From Anastatus disparis (Eukaryota > Arthropoda > Insecta > Hymenoptera > Eupelmidae): DNA of 64,000 bases. Below are positions 18,554-31,430 of the stretch, piece by piece (positions within the stretch are counted from its first letter, which is position 1; the number at the start of each line of letters is the position of its first letter). A program made the translations under genes and the position numbers. A model generated the notes under the pieces. That model was given only the letters and a program-made list of their open reading frames with translations, ran no database searches and was not told the origin of the DNA. The stretch lies in the NCBI GenBank assembly GCA_017163975.1, contig JAFFSR010000230.1:406001-470000 (forward strand), read 5' to 3'.

Positions 18554-20480
18554 TCTTTTTATTATCTCTTTATATTTGGCATCCATCCAAAACCACTATT
18601 AGGATGAATAAGCGGATATGTCATAGGATCTGTATGTTTGCTAATTGTTGGTATACTTATTGCTTTATCATACTTAAAGTAAATGACAATATCACGTTCA
18701 ATAGGAGGATGATCGTCTTTTTTAACATACACTATAGCAACTTCATTACAGGTAGGTAGATTATATCTATTTTTATTCAAATTATTATTGCGGACAATAG
18801 GCATAGTAACAGTTCTTGGAGGTCAATAGATTTTTGCACATCATTGTAGTTCTTCTTCCATTACTTTAAGTATCATTTTATAGGCTTCAGCATAAGGGTT
18901 AATGTCTCTTATCAAAATATCTAAATTTTTTAATAATGTTAAATTTATATTAAACTTATTCCGTTCAATCGTTGCCATTTCATTATCTTAGATATATAAT
19001 TGTCCATATTTACGTGCTTCATCTTTATTAGGATGTAACGCATATACATTATGGTAAATTTGTCCACATATTCTAATGACTTGTGGTCCTTTACCTGGCA
19101 ATGTATCAAAATTACCACCAAAATTTGCGAATGCTGAAGCATCGTTGTACAACCTAACATCTCGTCGAAAATCAATAATTTCTTCCGTTAATTCAGTTGC
19201 TAAAAACTTTAATTGTTCTGGGTAAGGAGGATTTTCTAACAATTCTACTTCACCTTTACGACAACAATTGGAGAAATCGTTACTTTTAGTATATTCGAAA
19301 GCAAAATGTTTCGCATCACAATAAACACATGTATTTGTCATGGAACCAATGTTATTTTCAGATATGAGATTTTCATCGGAATATATATTTGCTATTCAAC
19401 CAATCAGTTTCGAATTAATTATTTCATTCAATTTCTTCAATTATTTTTATTGTTTTATTAATAACTTTGTTCAATACAATATTATAATTGTTATTATAAT
19501 TATTATTATTGTAATTTTTATTATAATTATTGTCTTCAATTTCTAATCGTTTACACTTAATAAATAATATCTTCAATTGATAAGAATCATATTCATATTT
19601 TCGCTTTTTTTCATTTATTAGTTTATTTATTGTAGTATCATTATTAACATGTTTATTGTCATCAATTTCTATTTGTTTACACCTTGTGCGTAATTCTTTT
19701 AATTGGCAGCAATCATTTTTACTCGTGTTTTCTTAATAATATCGGCATTTTCCAATTTTTGATTTTGAATTTGTACTATTCTCTCATATTCATTATATTG
19801 TTCACTAATAACTTTTTTATAAGTATCTTTTATGCGTAATTTTTCTTTTTCATGCTACTTTTTCAATTTATTAGTATCTCTATTTTCCATTAATTTTATT
19901 TTTTATATCTAAATATTTTCAATTCCTTTTATATTCATTCAGTTGTTTTTCTTTCATTTTTATGCAAGCTTTTTCTTACGTGTAGCTTTATTTGTACGTA
20001 TTCGTTTCATTTTATCAGTACCCTCTTTTATCTCTAATTTCACTTTTGATTTCATATTTATTGGTTTTTTTTTCTTTAATTTTTATATAATCTTCTTTTT
20101 TACGTAAAGCTTCCTTCGCACGTATTTGTACCAATTAATCAATACTTATTTTTTCCTTGAATTTCAATTTTGTTATCTTAGTATTTTCTAATTTTTCTTC
20201 ATATTATTTTCGTTTTTTTTTCTTTAATTTTTATATAAGCTTCTTTCTTACCCAAAGCCTCATTCGCACGTATTTGTTCCAATTTATCAGTACTCATCTT
20301 TTCCTTGAATTTTAATTTTGTTATTTTAGTATTTTCTTATTTCTCTTCATATTTATTTAGAATTTTTTCTCGGATTTTTATATAAGCTTATTTTTTACGT
20401 GAAGCTTCATTTGCACGTATTTGTTCCAATTTATCAATAGTCATTTTTTCCTTGAATTTCAATTTTTCATCCAACCAAAT
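18554..20480 (-). pseudogene. Helitron Rep-helicase N-terminal remnant
   Basis: Read leftwards. 20470-19550 holds about four copies of a charged repeat (KFKEKM, DKLEQIRANEA), like the N-terminal repeats of insect Helitron proteins. 19341-18988 gives CVYCDAKHF, PPYPEQLKFLATELT, GKGPQVIRICGQIYH and ALHPNKDEARKYGQLYI, the Helitron helicase-like N-terminal domain. 18804-18562 gives NLPTCNEVAIVYV, RDIVIYFK and DPMTYPLIHPNSGFGW. Several frames and stops show long decay. Rolling-circle Rep and helicase parts downstream are missing. It sits inside the left arm and was flanked by arm duplicates. Confidence 0.75.
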
Positions 20481-21265
20481 TCCAAATCCCCGAGGGGTGT
20501 CATTTCGCCTATCTTATCCTATCATACTCTTTACTTTAATGAAAATGTTATTTGATTGACTTTTACAGTATTATTTTAACTATATTTGAAAGTTTACTTG
20601 TCATCAATGAAAAAATATTTAATTATTCAAATTAATAATTTATTAATATCAAGAATTTTTTAAAAATTATGATATTTACGATATGCAAATCTTACTTGCG
20701 ATACATACACTTTGTAATATTTGTATCTCATTAAAATTTTCTATCAGATGCAAAAAGAATTGTTAAATAATTGCAAATAGTTATTTGCAATTGTTTTTTT
20801 TGCACAGAATTCTTTTTAAGCATGTTTCACGTGAAAATTAATTTTATAATTTAAATTCATGGTCATATATTAAGGTCTGGAAATTAAAGTTGTTACTCAG
20901 TTCCCAGTTCTCAGTTTATTTATATCAAATATTGTACTATCTTTGTTTTTCTTATGAAAGTAGATTGAGAAATAGTCACTTGATGAAATAAATTATACGC
21001 TTTTTTACTTTAAGCACATGCGTACATATATGTTTATATTATGTTTCATCAAATTATTTTTAATTTAATTTAGTACTTAAAATTAACTTTAATTAATTAA
21101 TTCTTATTTACTTAAAATTAGTCATTTATACATAATAATATAACAAAAGAAAATTCAACCGAGCGACGTTCGGAGCGAAAAACTTCAATATAATTAATAC
21201 CTATCAACGTAAAACCCATTTAATTGTGTAACAATATTTAACAGTTGATAAATGTAATGTAAATC

Positions 21266-21271
<6 letters not shown>

Positions 21272-21333
<62 letters not shown>
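21272..21333. repeat. (AT)n microsatellite
   Basis: About 31 AT units; the mirrored site in the right arm (near 25672) has only a short TATATA run, so this expanded locally. Confidence 0.9.
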
Positions 21334-21335
<2 letters not shown>

Positions 21336-22384
21336 ATTTCAAATTACTAATAATTAATTTAAAACTCAAAAGTAACTATTTTAAAACGGAATATGTAAGA
21401 TAAACATATATCGTTTTATTCCTTCAATATCACTAATTAAAATATTAATTATTAGTAATTTTAAAGTGTTATATATTATGTAAATAATTCTATATTTGAT
21501 CATTTTTAATTTTAGTAACAGGAAAAGCCACCCGAAAAGAGATTAATAATTACATTTTCTGCAAAATATTGCCCTTGAATCGAGTAGGTGAAATATCAGT
21601 CTTAGTTCCAAAAAAAGACACTAAGCATCGCAAATTTACGCTCTTATTTCATAATATAATAGTACCAACATTGGTCCCTAAAATTCAAGCTATAGTACTA
21701 CTTGAAATTATATCGCCACTCTTTTTTTAAGTACCTCAGTACATGAATCAGATATACTTGATTCAGAACCTATTTTAACAATACTTTCCTTTCTCCATGC
21801 AGTTGTTAGTTCTAGTGAACGTCAAATATCGTTTTCGATTAATTCATGGTTCGTCATTGAAACACGTGATTAAAAAGAATGAATTCCTTTTTTATTTTTA
21901 TATTGATTCTCATGCAATTTAGTAGAACAAATTCTTAATTCATCATGATATAATTTGTATTTAAACAATTTTTATGCACATTGTAACTTTAATTAATCTT
22001 ATTTATTAAAATATAAAAATTTAATTTAGTACAAAACTAGAATATCAAAATTCATAAGTTACGGCGATTCTATTTAATTTTAAAATTGGCTAATTCATGC
22101 ATAATAATATAATATATGAAAATTCAACCGAGCAACGTTAGGAGCGAGGTATTTTTTGCTAGTATTGAACTAATCGGAAAACAGTTAGTAGTATTTGAAT
22201 AATCTTATTCTTTGCGAAAGAAGATACGTCGTCAACAAAAAGAAGTAACTGTAATAATTACTAATACAAATTTGTTTTTCTTTATATTAGTAAATAATAT
22301 CTATTGTTGATAAATAAATAAATAATAAATGAAGTTAAATGTTATGCACTAACTGATAATTATAATAGATTCAACAGAGGGACG

Positions 22385-23506
22385 ATGATAACCTGTTCGC
22401 AGGAAAAGTTTTTAAGTAGAAACAAAAATAAAAAGAAATTGATCCAACATTTAGTAGAAGCTCTTGAACAAGAAACTATAAAAACAATAACTGCTGAAGA
22501 AGATGTAGATTTTTTAATAGTGAGCACTTCTGAAAAATGTAGTGAAAGCGGTAGAACCTGGATCATTGAAGAAGATATAGATTTGCTGGTCATTTTAACT
22601 CAGCACGCACCGATGAATCCTATTTACTTTTTGAAACCTGGCAAAGGAAATGTTAACGACTCATTGTACGATAGCAAAAGTTTTAAATTTTCCCTAATAA
22701 AGAAGCATATAAGTTTAATCCATGCTTTACAGGATGTGACACAACGTCTTGTTTCTTTAAACAAGAAAAAAAACAAATTAATTAAAACGCTACTGAACGA
22801 CGTAGTTCTTCAACAAACAACAGAAAATTTTTATACTTCCACTGTGAATCGTGATATTTCAGCAACGAGTGGTTATACATTAGTTAGTAAAATGTACGGC
22901 AACAAAGAAGAAAATAAAAGTCTTCATGAGCAGCGATTTTTGAACTTTCAAAAATCAGCACTGAAGGCTTCATCAAAATTGAAAAATTTACCGCTAACTA
23001 AAGGTGCCCCGAGACAGCATGCCTACCGTACATATTTACAAGTGCAACAGTGGCTTGGAAACAGACAAAAACCAACAGCCTGGGGTTGGAAAGAAAAAGA
23101 AAATGTGCTTTACCCCGTACATACACTGGAGCCATTGATTCCGGATGAAATATTGAACAAAATCAGTTGTAGGTGTGAGACAGGATGCAGGGAGAAAACC
23201 TGCAGCTGCAGGAAGCATGGCTTGCGATGTTCGCAATTATGTTCATCGTGACATGGCGAAACCTGTAGTAACATTGAAGAAAATATTATAGAAGATGTTT
23301 CTGATATAATCACCAATGATGATATTACAGATATCATGATTGATGGGAGCACTTCAATTGCACTACAAAATATCGTAGGATCTCCACATGATTCTGGAGA
23401 TGAATCTGTGGAAGAAGACGATGAAGGAGTGAATGAAGTTGGAGGAGGAGATATAGATTTAAATGTTTCTGCTAAGGCATCAAAAGCCAAAAAAAGAAAA
23501 ATGTAA
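22385..23506 (+). pseudogene. FEN1/PIN-like nuclease fragment with C-terminal CXC domain, broken
   Basis: ATG at 22385. Motifs are TAEEDVDFLIV, EEDIDLLVIL and IYFLKPGKG, the acidic strands of a FEN1/XPG-like (PIN) nuclease family protein. In the expected frame a GCDTTS motif should follow at about 22731. It is present only in another frame, entered by an indel and left again near 22775 in an A-run. The end has RQHAYRTYLQVQQWLGN, AWGWK and CRCETGCREKTCSCRKHGLRC, a CXC cysteine cluster. After TGA (23249-23251) the frame stays open with an acidic tail ending KAKKRKM, a likely nuclear localisation signal. It lies at the centre of the inverted arms. Confidence 0.55.
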
Positions 23507-23930
23507 ATTTTTTATATAAAATTTTTGAAAATAAGAAAATTCTCATATTTAATAAAAAAATAGTAAATATACATTCTTGACTTATAACTTATTTATTCAA
23601 AATTAATATTATTTACTAATATAATGGAAAACAAATTTATAATAATAATTATTACAGTTACTTCTTTTTGTTGACGACGTATCTTTTTTCTCAAAGAATG
23701 ACATTATTCAAATACTACTAACTGTTTTCCGATTAATTTAATACTAGCAAAAAATACCTGGCTCCTAACGTCGCTCGGTTGAATTTTCATATATTATATT
23801 ATTATGTATAAATTAGCCAATTTTAAAATAAAAAAGAATCGACGCAACTTATGAATTGTGATATTGTAGTATTGTACTAAATTAAATTTTTCTATTTTTA
23901 TGAAAAAGAATAATTAAAGTTACAATGTGC

Positions 23931-25004
23931 TGTGATGAGCGCGGATTTCGCGTTGCGCACAATACGAAACTCACTATCATGGGTCACGGGATAACTAGAT
24001 AGGAAACTTGGTATCGATTTATGCGATTATATAGGACATGCGTATTGCGAGAGCTGATAGGGAGCTTTTATTATATTAAAAAGGAAGATTAAATTAATAA
24101 TAAATGATCTATAATAATAATTTATATTAAACTGGGAGTTTAAATTAACAATAAATGATCAATAGTAATAATAGTAATAAATAATAGTTGATTTAAAATT
24201 ACGCTTTCTTGCTCAAGTGAAATGGCTTAAGATTTCACGTTTTGGAGCAATTATAATTTTACTGGTTGTTTCAGAGTGGTAAATACTTCCTAGAATGAAG
24301 AAACACAAACAACATCTATTTTTCTATGGCTAGTAAACACTTCTGAGAATATGAAAGTGGTAAAAACAGAGTGCTTGCAAGTCTCATCAGGTTTCAAACG
24401 CACGTGCAAGGGCTTCTTGAGTAGGGGCCTACTCAAATTTCAACGTCCAATAATACGCGTGCAAATTTCAAATAAACAAGTATTGCTCGCATCAACTCCT
24501 CAAAAATCAATACTTGGGAGGCGTATATTATTATTCAAAACAAGGAGTTCTCAGAGATTTATCGGTGCAAAACAACTCTTGGAAATCCTCCTTGCACAAA
24601 CAACTTTATACAGAGCTTATGGGAAGGAAAAAGTATAAAAGAAGATGAAGAGGGGCTAGCCAGTCAGTCTTAGTTCAAGCTTCGAACTTGCATGATATAC
24701 ATATATAAAATAAATAATAAAGCTTTATGTATTGATAAAATTTAATTAAAGGAGTTTACTTTTAATTTCTATCCTCGATTTCCTTGGGTTTCACCCCTTA
24801 ATCGGGATCGAACTCATTTAACCTGATTGATTTTATTCAATTCTTTAATTTAAAAACAATTGGAATTCGATAGAGTTCTAAAAGTTAAATTTGAATTGAA
24901 TTTAATCGCGGTACGAATTATCATCGAGAAGAGAATTCAAATTCAACATCGAGAAGGACATCTATACCATTTATTATTCTCTGATCCAAGCCTGGGTCGT
25001 AACA
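23931..25004 (+). mobile_element. Solo LTR of a retrotransposon, 1,074 bp
   Basis: It starts TGTGATGAGCG and ends CGTAACA (TG...CA) and is flanked by GTGC on both sides (23927-23930 and 25005-25008). The other arm (about 21975) shows the uninserted sequence with GTGC once. Inside are a TATA box, an initiator and AATAAA motifs, as an LTR should have. The 4-bp duplication fits Gypsy or a related group. No internal genes remain. Confidence 0.85.
24634..24668 (+). promoter_or_regulatory. LTR core promoter, TATA plus TCAGT
   Basis: TATAAAA at 24634 and TCAGT with its A at 24666, spacing 32 nt. AATAATAAAGC near 24712 is a likely polyadenylation signal. Confidence 0.65.
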
Positions 25005-26539
25005 GTGCATAAAAATTGTTTAAATACAAATTATATCACGATGAATTAAGAATTTGTTCTACTAAATGGCATTTGAATAAATGAAAAAATATAATAGGAA
25101 TTTTTTCTCTTTAATCACGTGTTTCAATCACGAACCATGATATAATCGAAAACAGTATTTGACGTTTACTAGAACTAACAACTGCACGAAGAAAAGAAAG
25201 TATTGTTAAAATAGGTTCTAAATCAAGTATATCTAATTTATGTATTGAGGTACTTAAAAAAAGAGTGACAATATAATTTCAATTAGTACTATAGCTTGAA
25301 TTTTAGGGACCAATGTTGGCACTATTATATTATGAAGTAAGAGCATAAATTTGCGATGCTTACTGCCTTTTTACTACGTTTTTTTTTGGCATTAAGACTG
25401 ATCTTTCACCTACTCGATTCAAGGGCAATATTTCGCAGAAAATGCAATTATTAACCTCTTTTCGTGCGGCTTTTCCTGTAACTAAAATTGAAAATTATTA
25501 AATATAGAATTATTTATATAATATATAACTCTTTAAAATTACTAATAATTAATATTTAAATTCGTGATATTCAAGGATTAAAACGATACATGTTTATCTT
25601 CCATATTCCGTTTTAAAATAGTTACTTTTGAGTTTTAAATTAATGATTAGAAATTTAAAATTGATATATATGTTATATGATTTACATTATATTTATGAAC
25701 TGTTGAAAATCGTTACACAATTTATTGGGTTTTACGTTAACAGGTATTAATTATATTGAAGTTTTTCGCTCCTAGCGTCGCTTAATTGAATTTTCTTTTA
25801 TTATATTATTATGTATAAATGACTAATTTTAAGTAAATAAGAATTAATTAATTGAATTTTGAGTACTGAATAAAATTGAAAATAAATTGATGAAACATAA
25901 TATAAAAATATATGTACACATATGCTTAAAGTAAAAAATCGTATAATTTATTTTAAGTGACTATTTCTCACTCTACTGCAATTAGAAAAACAAAGATAGT
26001 ACGATATTTGATATAAATAAACTGAGAACTGGGTACTGAGTTACAACTATAATTTCCCGACCTCAATATATGACCATGAATTTGAATAATGAAATTAATT
26101 TATAAGTGAAACATTAAAAGAAATTCGTGTTGATTTCTAATAAAAATATCTTCACAAACGTATTTTATATATATATGAAATACGAAATTTAAATAGAAAA
26201 AATCATAGAATAAAAAATAACTATTTGCAATTACTTAACAATCCTTTTTGCATCTAATATAAAAATTTAATGAGATACAAATATTACAAAGTGTATGTAT
26301 CACAAGTAAGGTTTGCATATCATAAATATTATAATTTTTAGAAAATTCTTAATAGTAATAGATTATTAATTTGGAAAATTAAATATTTTTATATTGATGA
26401 CAAGTAACTTTTGAAAAATAATTAAAATAATACTGTTAATGTCAATCAAATAACATTTTCATCAAAATAAATTTCAACGCTATAATTATTAAAATAAACA
26501 TTTTTATTTAACTACAATCTATTGTAATAATTATTTTTT

Positions 26540-26585
<46 letters not shown>

Positions 26586-26689
26586 AATAATAATTTTATT
26601 TGATGAACAGTTATATAAATATTATATATTTATAATCGTTTAACTAAATTTATTAAATTAAAATTGTATTCAGTTATCATTCAGAGAAT

Positions 26690-27535
26690 GAGGTATTTAA
26701 ATTAGTTTTCATGAAAATATATTATTTAAAAAGTTACTTGTTAACAATTAATAAATTAAAAAAATTAAAATTAAAATTAAAAAATTAAAATTAAAATTAA
26801 AATTAAAATTTAATTAAAATTTTTTTAAATAAATTGTGATTCATATAAAAATTGTTAGCGATTCATTTCATTGAAGCAATAATATTTTTAATAAGAGAAA
26901 CATTAATTTTTAAAAAATATTAAATTACCTCATTTAAAAAATTATAATTACATGATATAAAAATATTTTTTTTAATATCGTTTGAATATAAATTTCATGA
27001 AATACAATTTAAAAAAATTATTTATTAGATATTAAATTTTTTCAATAGTCAATTATAAAGATAGGACAATATATAAAATATGAATAAATGTTTCTGATTA
27101 TGTCTATAATTATGCATTTATATGTATAAACTGTCTAGATAGAAGTAGAATTCCCCCTAAAAAAGTAAATATTTTAAAAGAAAATTTACTTATTATTTGC
27201 GAAACATTTATTATGAATGCGGAAAAAAATAATATTCTGTAATATCACTCTATAATTTGTATTAAATATGACACAAATCATTGAAAGTACAATTATTTCT
27301 TTATGTTAAATTTGTTGTCAAAGTTTGATTATATTTCACTATAAGAAGATGAACAAATTAACTGTCTTTCCATTCTATTGCTGAATTTCCATAAAAGGAA
27401 TGTATTAACTTGTAGTATATCTCGTGATGATTATTTATTTGAATTTTTAAATTATTCCAATCATTAGTTTTCAAGATATTTAAATTTCTGATTCCAAATG
27501 GAAAAATTTTAGTAAATAATATTGGAACCCAAACT
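26690..27535. repeat. Direct repeat copy A, holding the Polinton-1 empty site
   Basis: Matches 28205-29033 closely in direct orientation over about 830 bp, ending with GGAACCCAAAC in both. It overlaps the right arm. Confidence 0.85.
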
Positions 27536-28060
27536 TCTCAATAAGTAATGAATAGATTTATGTAAAAATTTAACTGAATAATCTTCGTGATACATACTGT
27601 ATGTTAATGCATCTATTTATCCAAAATTTTAAAATACAATGGAAATATAATCAATATTTATGGATGGAAGTGTGCTGTCCATTTCACATCTCCTTAAATA
27701 ATTTATATTTATAAAATTCACATAGTATCATATAAAAACTATTAAAATGAGAATCATATATTCAATATAATTGTCAACTATGAATAAAAAGTTTAAAAAA
27801 TTAAGTGATAACTTATAAATAGTTATATTATTTTATTGAATACATTTCCAATCTAAATAATTAACTTCATGTTAAAACTAAATTTAATTAGCATTCAATA
27901 CCACGTGTTATTTAAAAAATTCACCATTATTTAAAATTATTAAAAAGTTATTTATAAAAAGTATTTCCATATCAGAATTTCAAAATTATACCAATTTAAT
28001 TTTTCATTCTTTACATTAGAGAATTAGTTTTGATGTTAAAATTTTTTTGTGAAATGAAAC

Positions 28061-28091
<31 letters not shown>

Positions 28092-28139
28092 CATATATAT
28101 ATATGTATATATATATACATATATATTTTTGTGAAATGA

Positions 28140-28197
<58 letters not shown>

Positions 28198-28204
28198 CAT
28201 ATAT
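27536..28204. repeat. AT-rich spacer with (AT)n microsatellites
   Basis: 27536-28055 is unremarkable AT-rich DNA. From 28060 two TGTGAAATGAAACATATATAT blocks lead into AT/ATAC runs, a slippage-prone zone. No gene. Confidence 0.7.
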
Positions 28205-29033
28205 GAGGTATTTAAATTAGTTTTCATGAAAATATATTATTTAAAAAGTTACTTGTTAACAATTTTTTATAAATAACATACATTTGACCTTAATTACATT
28301 TTCATGTGTACACGTGTTTATATTTAAATAAATTGTGATTTATATAAAAATTGTTAGCGATTCATTTCATTGAAACAATAATATTTTTAATAAGAGAAAC
28401 ATTAATTTTTAAAAAATATTAAATTACCTCATTTGAAAAATTATAATTACATGATATAAAAATATTTTTTTTAATATCATTTGAATATAAATTTCATGAA
28501 ATACAAATTAAAAAAATTATTTATAAGATATTAAATTTTTTCAATAGTCAATTATAAAGATAGGACAATATATAAAATATGAATAAATGTTTCTGATTAT
28601 GTCTATAATTATGCATTTATATGTATAAACTGTCTAGATAGAAGTAGAATTCCCCCTAAAAAAGTAAATATTTTAAAAGAAAATTTACTTATTATTTGCG
28701 AAACATTTATTATGAATGCGGAAAAAAATAATATTCTGTAATATCACTCTATAATTTGTATTAAATATGACACAAATCATTGAAAGTACAATTATTTTTT
28801 TATGTTAAATTTGTTGTCAAAGTTTGATTATGTTTCACTATAAGAAGATGAACAAATTAACTGTCTTTCCATTCTATTGCTGAATTTCCATAAAAGGAAT
28901 GTATTAACTTGTAGTATATCTCGTGATGATTATTTATTTGAATTTTTAAATTATTCCAATCATTAGTTTTCAAGATATTTAAATTTCTGATTCCAAATGG
29001 AAAAATTTTAGTAAATAATATTGGAACCCAAAC
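28205..29033. repeat. Direct repeat copy B
   Basis: Second copy of the 830-bp unit (see 26690). It also holds the unoccupied target GATATT at 28527-28532. Period about 1.5 kb. Confidence 0.85.
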
Positions 29034-30210
29034 ATTAATCTTTCAGAACTGGTCAACTAAATATTCCACAGAAAGATTTAAGTAATCTTCCAGTGGGATA
29101 TTTCATGAAAGATTTCAGAAAGATTCTAAAAACATTTTACTGGAAGATTCCTAAAAACTTTTAAATCGTAGAGCGAAATATTACATAAATCTTCCGTAAA
29201 TATTCCACGAAATATTTTACGCAAAGATTACAGTAATCTTCCAGTAGAATATTGCTTAAAAGATTCTAGAATGATTCCATGAAGTTTTCGTTGGAAGATT
29301 GCGCGGAACGTTACGGGAGGTTTACAGTGACGCCGATAAGGGAATGTTTGTTAAATGGGAGTTTTATCCCCAAGCGGTTGAAAGATACCTCACTTACTAT
29401 AAAAGCGAAAGGGTATCAGCACTTTGATGTGCACAGTCGAAGCGAATATTTAAATGCGATTTTAAAACTAAATGTTTATGTATGCGTATATGTATTGATG
29501 TATAAGTGTAATGTGTTATTATATAATATATATACCATCTCCTCACAGCATATCACATTTTCCAAAAATCTTCCAGGAACATTTCATAAAAGATGAGAGA
29601 TTACCCAAACCTTCCATTTTTATATCCTTCAAATCTCTCAAGAGTATTCCATGGATTATTTCAATGTAGGAAGAATCAAGGACATACGAATATTACAGGA
29701 ATATTTCACGGAAGATTCCTGAAATATTCCGAATCTTCCGTGCCAATATTCTGCGAATCTTCCATAAATATTCCACGGAATATTTTACGATAGATTTCTA
29801 AAATCTTCCAGAAATATTTCATGGAATATTTCATGAAAAATTCTTTAAATCTTCCGTGCATATTCCATTAAAGATTCTTTAGATCTTTTGTTTATATTCC
29901 ATGAAAGGTTTGTAAAATGTTTCAAATCTACCGTTCCCATATTTCGAATATTTTCAATGAATGTTCCAACAAAATATTTCATGATATATTCCTGCAAGAT
30001 TCCTGAAATATTTCAATAAAAGATCTGAGATGTCCTAGATCTTCCAATGAAATATTCTTAGAATCTTCCCGCAATATTCCATGGAATATTCCAATGTAGG
30101 AAGAATCAAGGACATACGAATATTACAAGAATATTCCATGGAAGATTCCTAAAATATTTCAAATCTTCGCTGCCAATTTTCCAGAAAGCTTCCATAAATA
30201 TTTCATGCTG
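29034..30210. repeat. Degenerate GAATATTCC/AATCTTCC array
   Basis: Dozens of imperfect copies of AATCTTCC, ATATTCCATGGAA and GAATATTCC. A longer segment containing GTAGGAAGAATCAAGGACAT repeats at about 29664 and 30093. Open frames here, such as 29279-29793, are by-products of the repeat. Confidence 0.75.
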
Positions 30211-30361
30211 TGTGGGTTGTTTATTATCATTTATACATTATTTAAATGTAGATACTGCAAATAATTATAAATAACTGTAAATAAATTGAAGAATACAATT
30301 ATTAAAAATAATTCAAAATAATTTTGATTTAGTTCTTTTTACAACAAACTTTTTTTAATGA

Positions 30362-30365
<4 letters not shown>

Positions 30366-30409
<44 letters not shown>
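30366..30409. repeat. (TA)n microsatellite
   Basis: About 22 TA units directly before a palindromic element. Confidence 0.9.
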
Positions 30410-30411
<2 letters not shown>

Positions 30412-30420
30412 AACATTTCA

Positions 30421-31383
30421 AACCAACTGGAAGAGCAGAAAAATAAAAATCTCTAAAACTCTGGGAATATATCATGCCTGTTACTCAAAATGTGTAAAAA
30501 AATTTTCAAGGATTTAGATTGGGAGGATCAAGAGCCATAGATTCTTGAAATTTGAAAATTTTTCAAAATTTTTGGAAAAATTCCAACTTGCTCATTTTTT
30601 TTCGTGAAAATCCTCATATTTTAGAAAGAAATTCATGAGAATACTTCTTGTTGTTAATGAAAAGCAGAGTTAGCATGATTCTTTACAGACCTGAATTTTG
30701 AAGTTTTCTATTGGTTCTTATATGTATTACATGGTAATTGAAATTACTCATTGCTCCCCATTTCAGAAATTTCTTTTCGCGGGCTTATTTTCTTCTATTT
30801 CACGTGAACTTTAAAATGAATTTTTGATCATGTAAGTCAGAGCCATCAATAAGGAGTTAAAACAGTCTAAAATATATATTATCATGTATGATTAATTTTT
30901 ATATTGAAAATAAATTAGACATGAAAACATATATTTTAAACTGTTATAACTCCTTATTGGTGGCTCTTTCTTACACAGTCAAAAATTTATTTGTAAGTTG
31001 ATAAAAAATAGAAGGAAATAAGCCCTCGAAAAGCAATTTCTGAAGTAGCAGACAATGAGTAATTTCAATTACCATGTAATACATGTAAGAACCAATAGAA
31101 AACTTCAAAATTGAGCTCTGTAAAAAATAATGCTAACTCTCCTCTTTATCTAGAACAAGAAAAATTCTCATGAATTTCTCTCTAAACCATCAAGATTTTT
31201 AGAAAAAAAAATGATCAAGTTGGTACTTTTCAAAAAATTTTGAAAATTTCCAAATTTCAAGGATCTATGGCTCTTGATCCTTCAAATCTAAATCCTTGAA
31301 TATTTTTTTACACATTTTGAGTAAAAGACAGAATATATTCTCAGAGTTTCAGCGATTTTTATTTTTTTGCTCTTCCAGTTGGT
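30421..31383. mobile_element. Palindromic MITE-like element, about 960 bp
   Basis: The arms AACCAACTGGAAGAGCAG and its complement at the right end pair over roughly 460 bp each, with a turning point near 30890. (TA)n tracts flank both sides. No coding capacity. Confidence 0.75.
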
Positions 31384-31430
31384 GTAAAATGTAAATGTTA
31401 ATGTAAATGTATATATATATATATATATAT

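Larger units (their letters stand above)
17174..22325. repeat. Left arm of a large inverted repeat, with internal insertions
   Basis: Together with 1-200 this arm matches 23585-27233 in reverse complement. It is interrupted by Polinton-1 and by the Helitron remnant. Segment 17815-18553 is repeated at 20533-21755 on the far side of the Helitron. The signature CAACCGAGCGACGTTAGGAG occurs near 18017, 21157 and 22125, and inverted near 23770 and 25775. No host gene is visible. Confidence 0.75.
23585..27233. repeat. Right arm of the large inverted repeat
   Basis: Reverse complement of 17174-22325 plus 1-200, apart from the solo LTR at 23931-25004. It preserves the empty sites for Polinton-1 (27028-27033) and shows where the LTR entered. 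Confidence 0.75.

Noticed and set aside
24351..24638. 95-residue frame in the solo LTR
   Set aside because: It ends at the LTR TATA box; LTRs rarely code and no motif is present.
28036..28227. 63-residue Ile/Tyr frame
   Set aside because: Encoded by (AT)n repeats.
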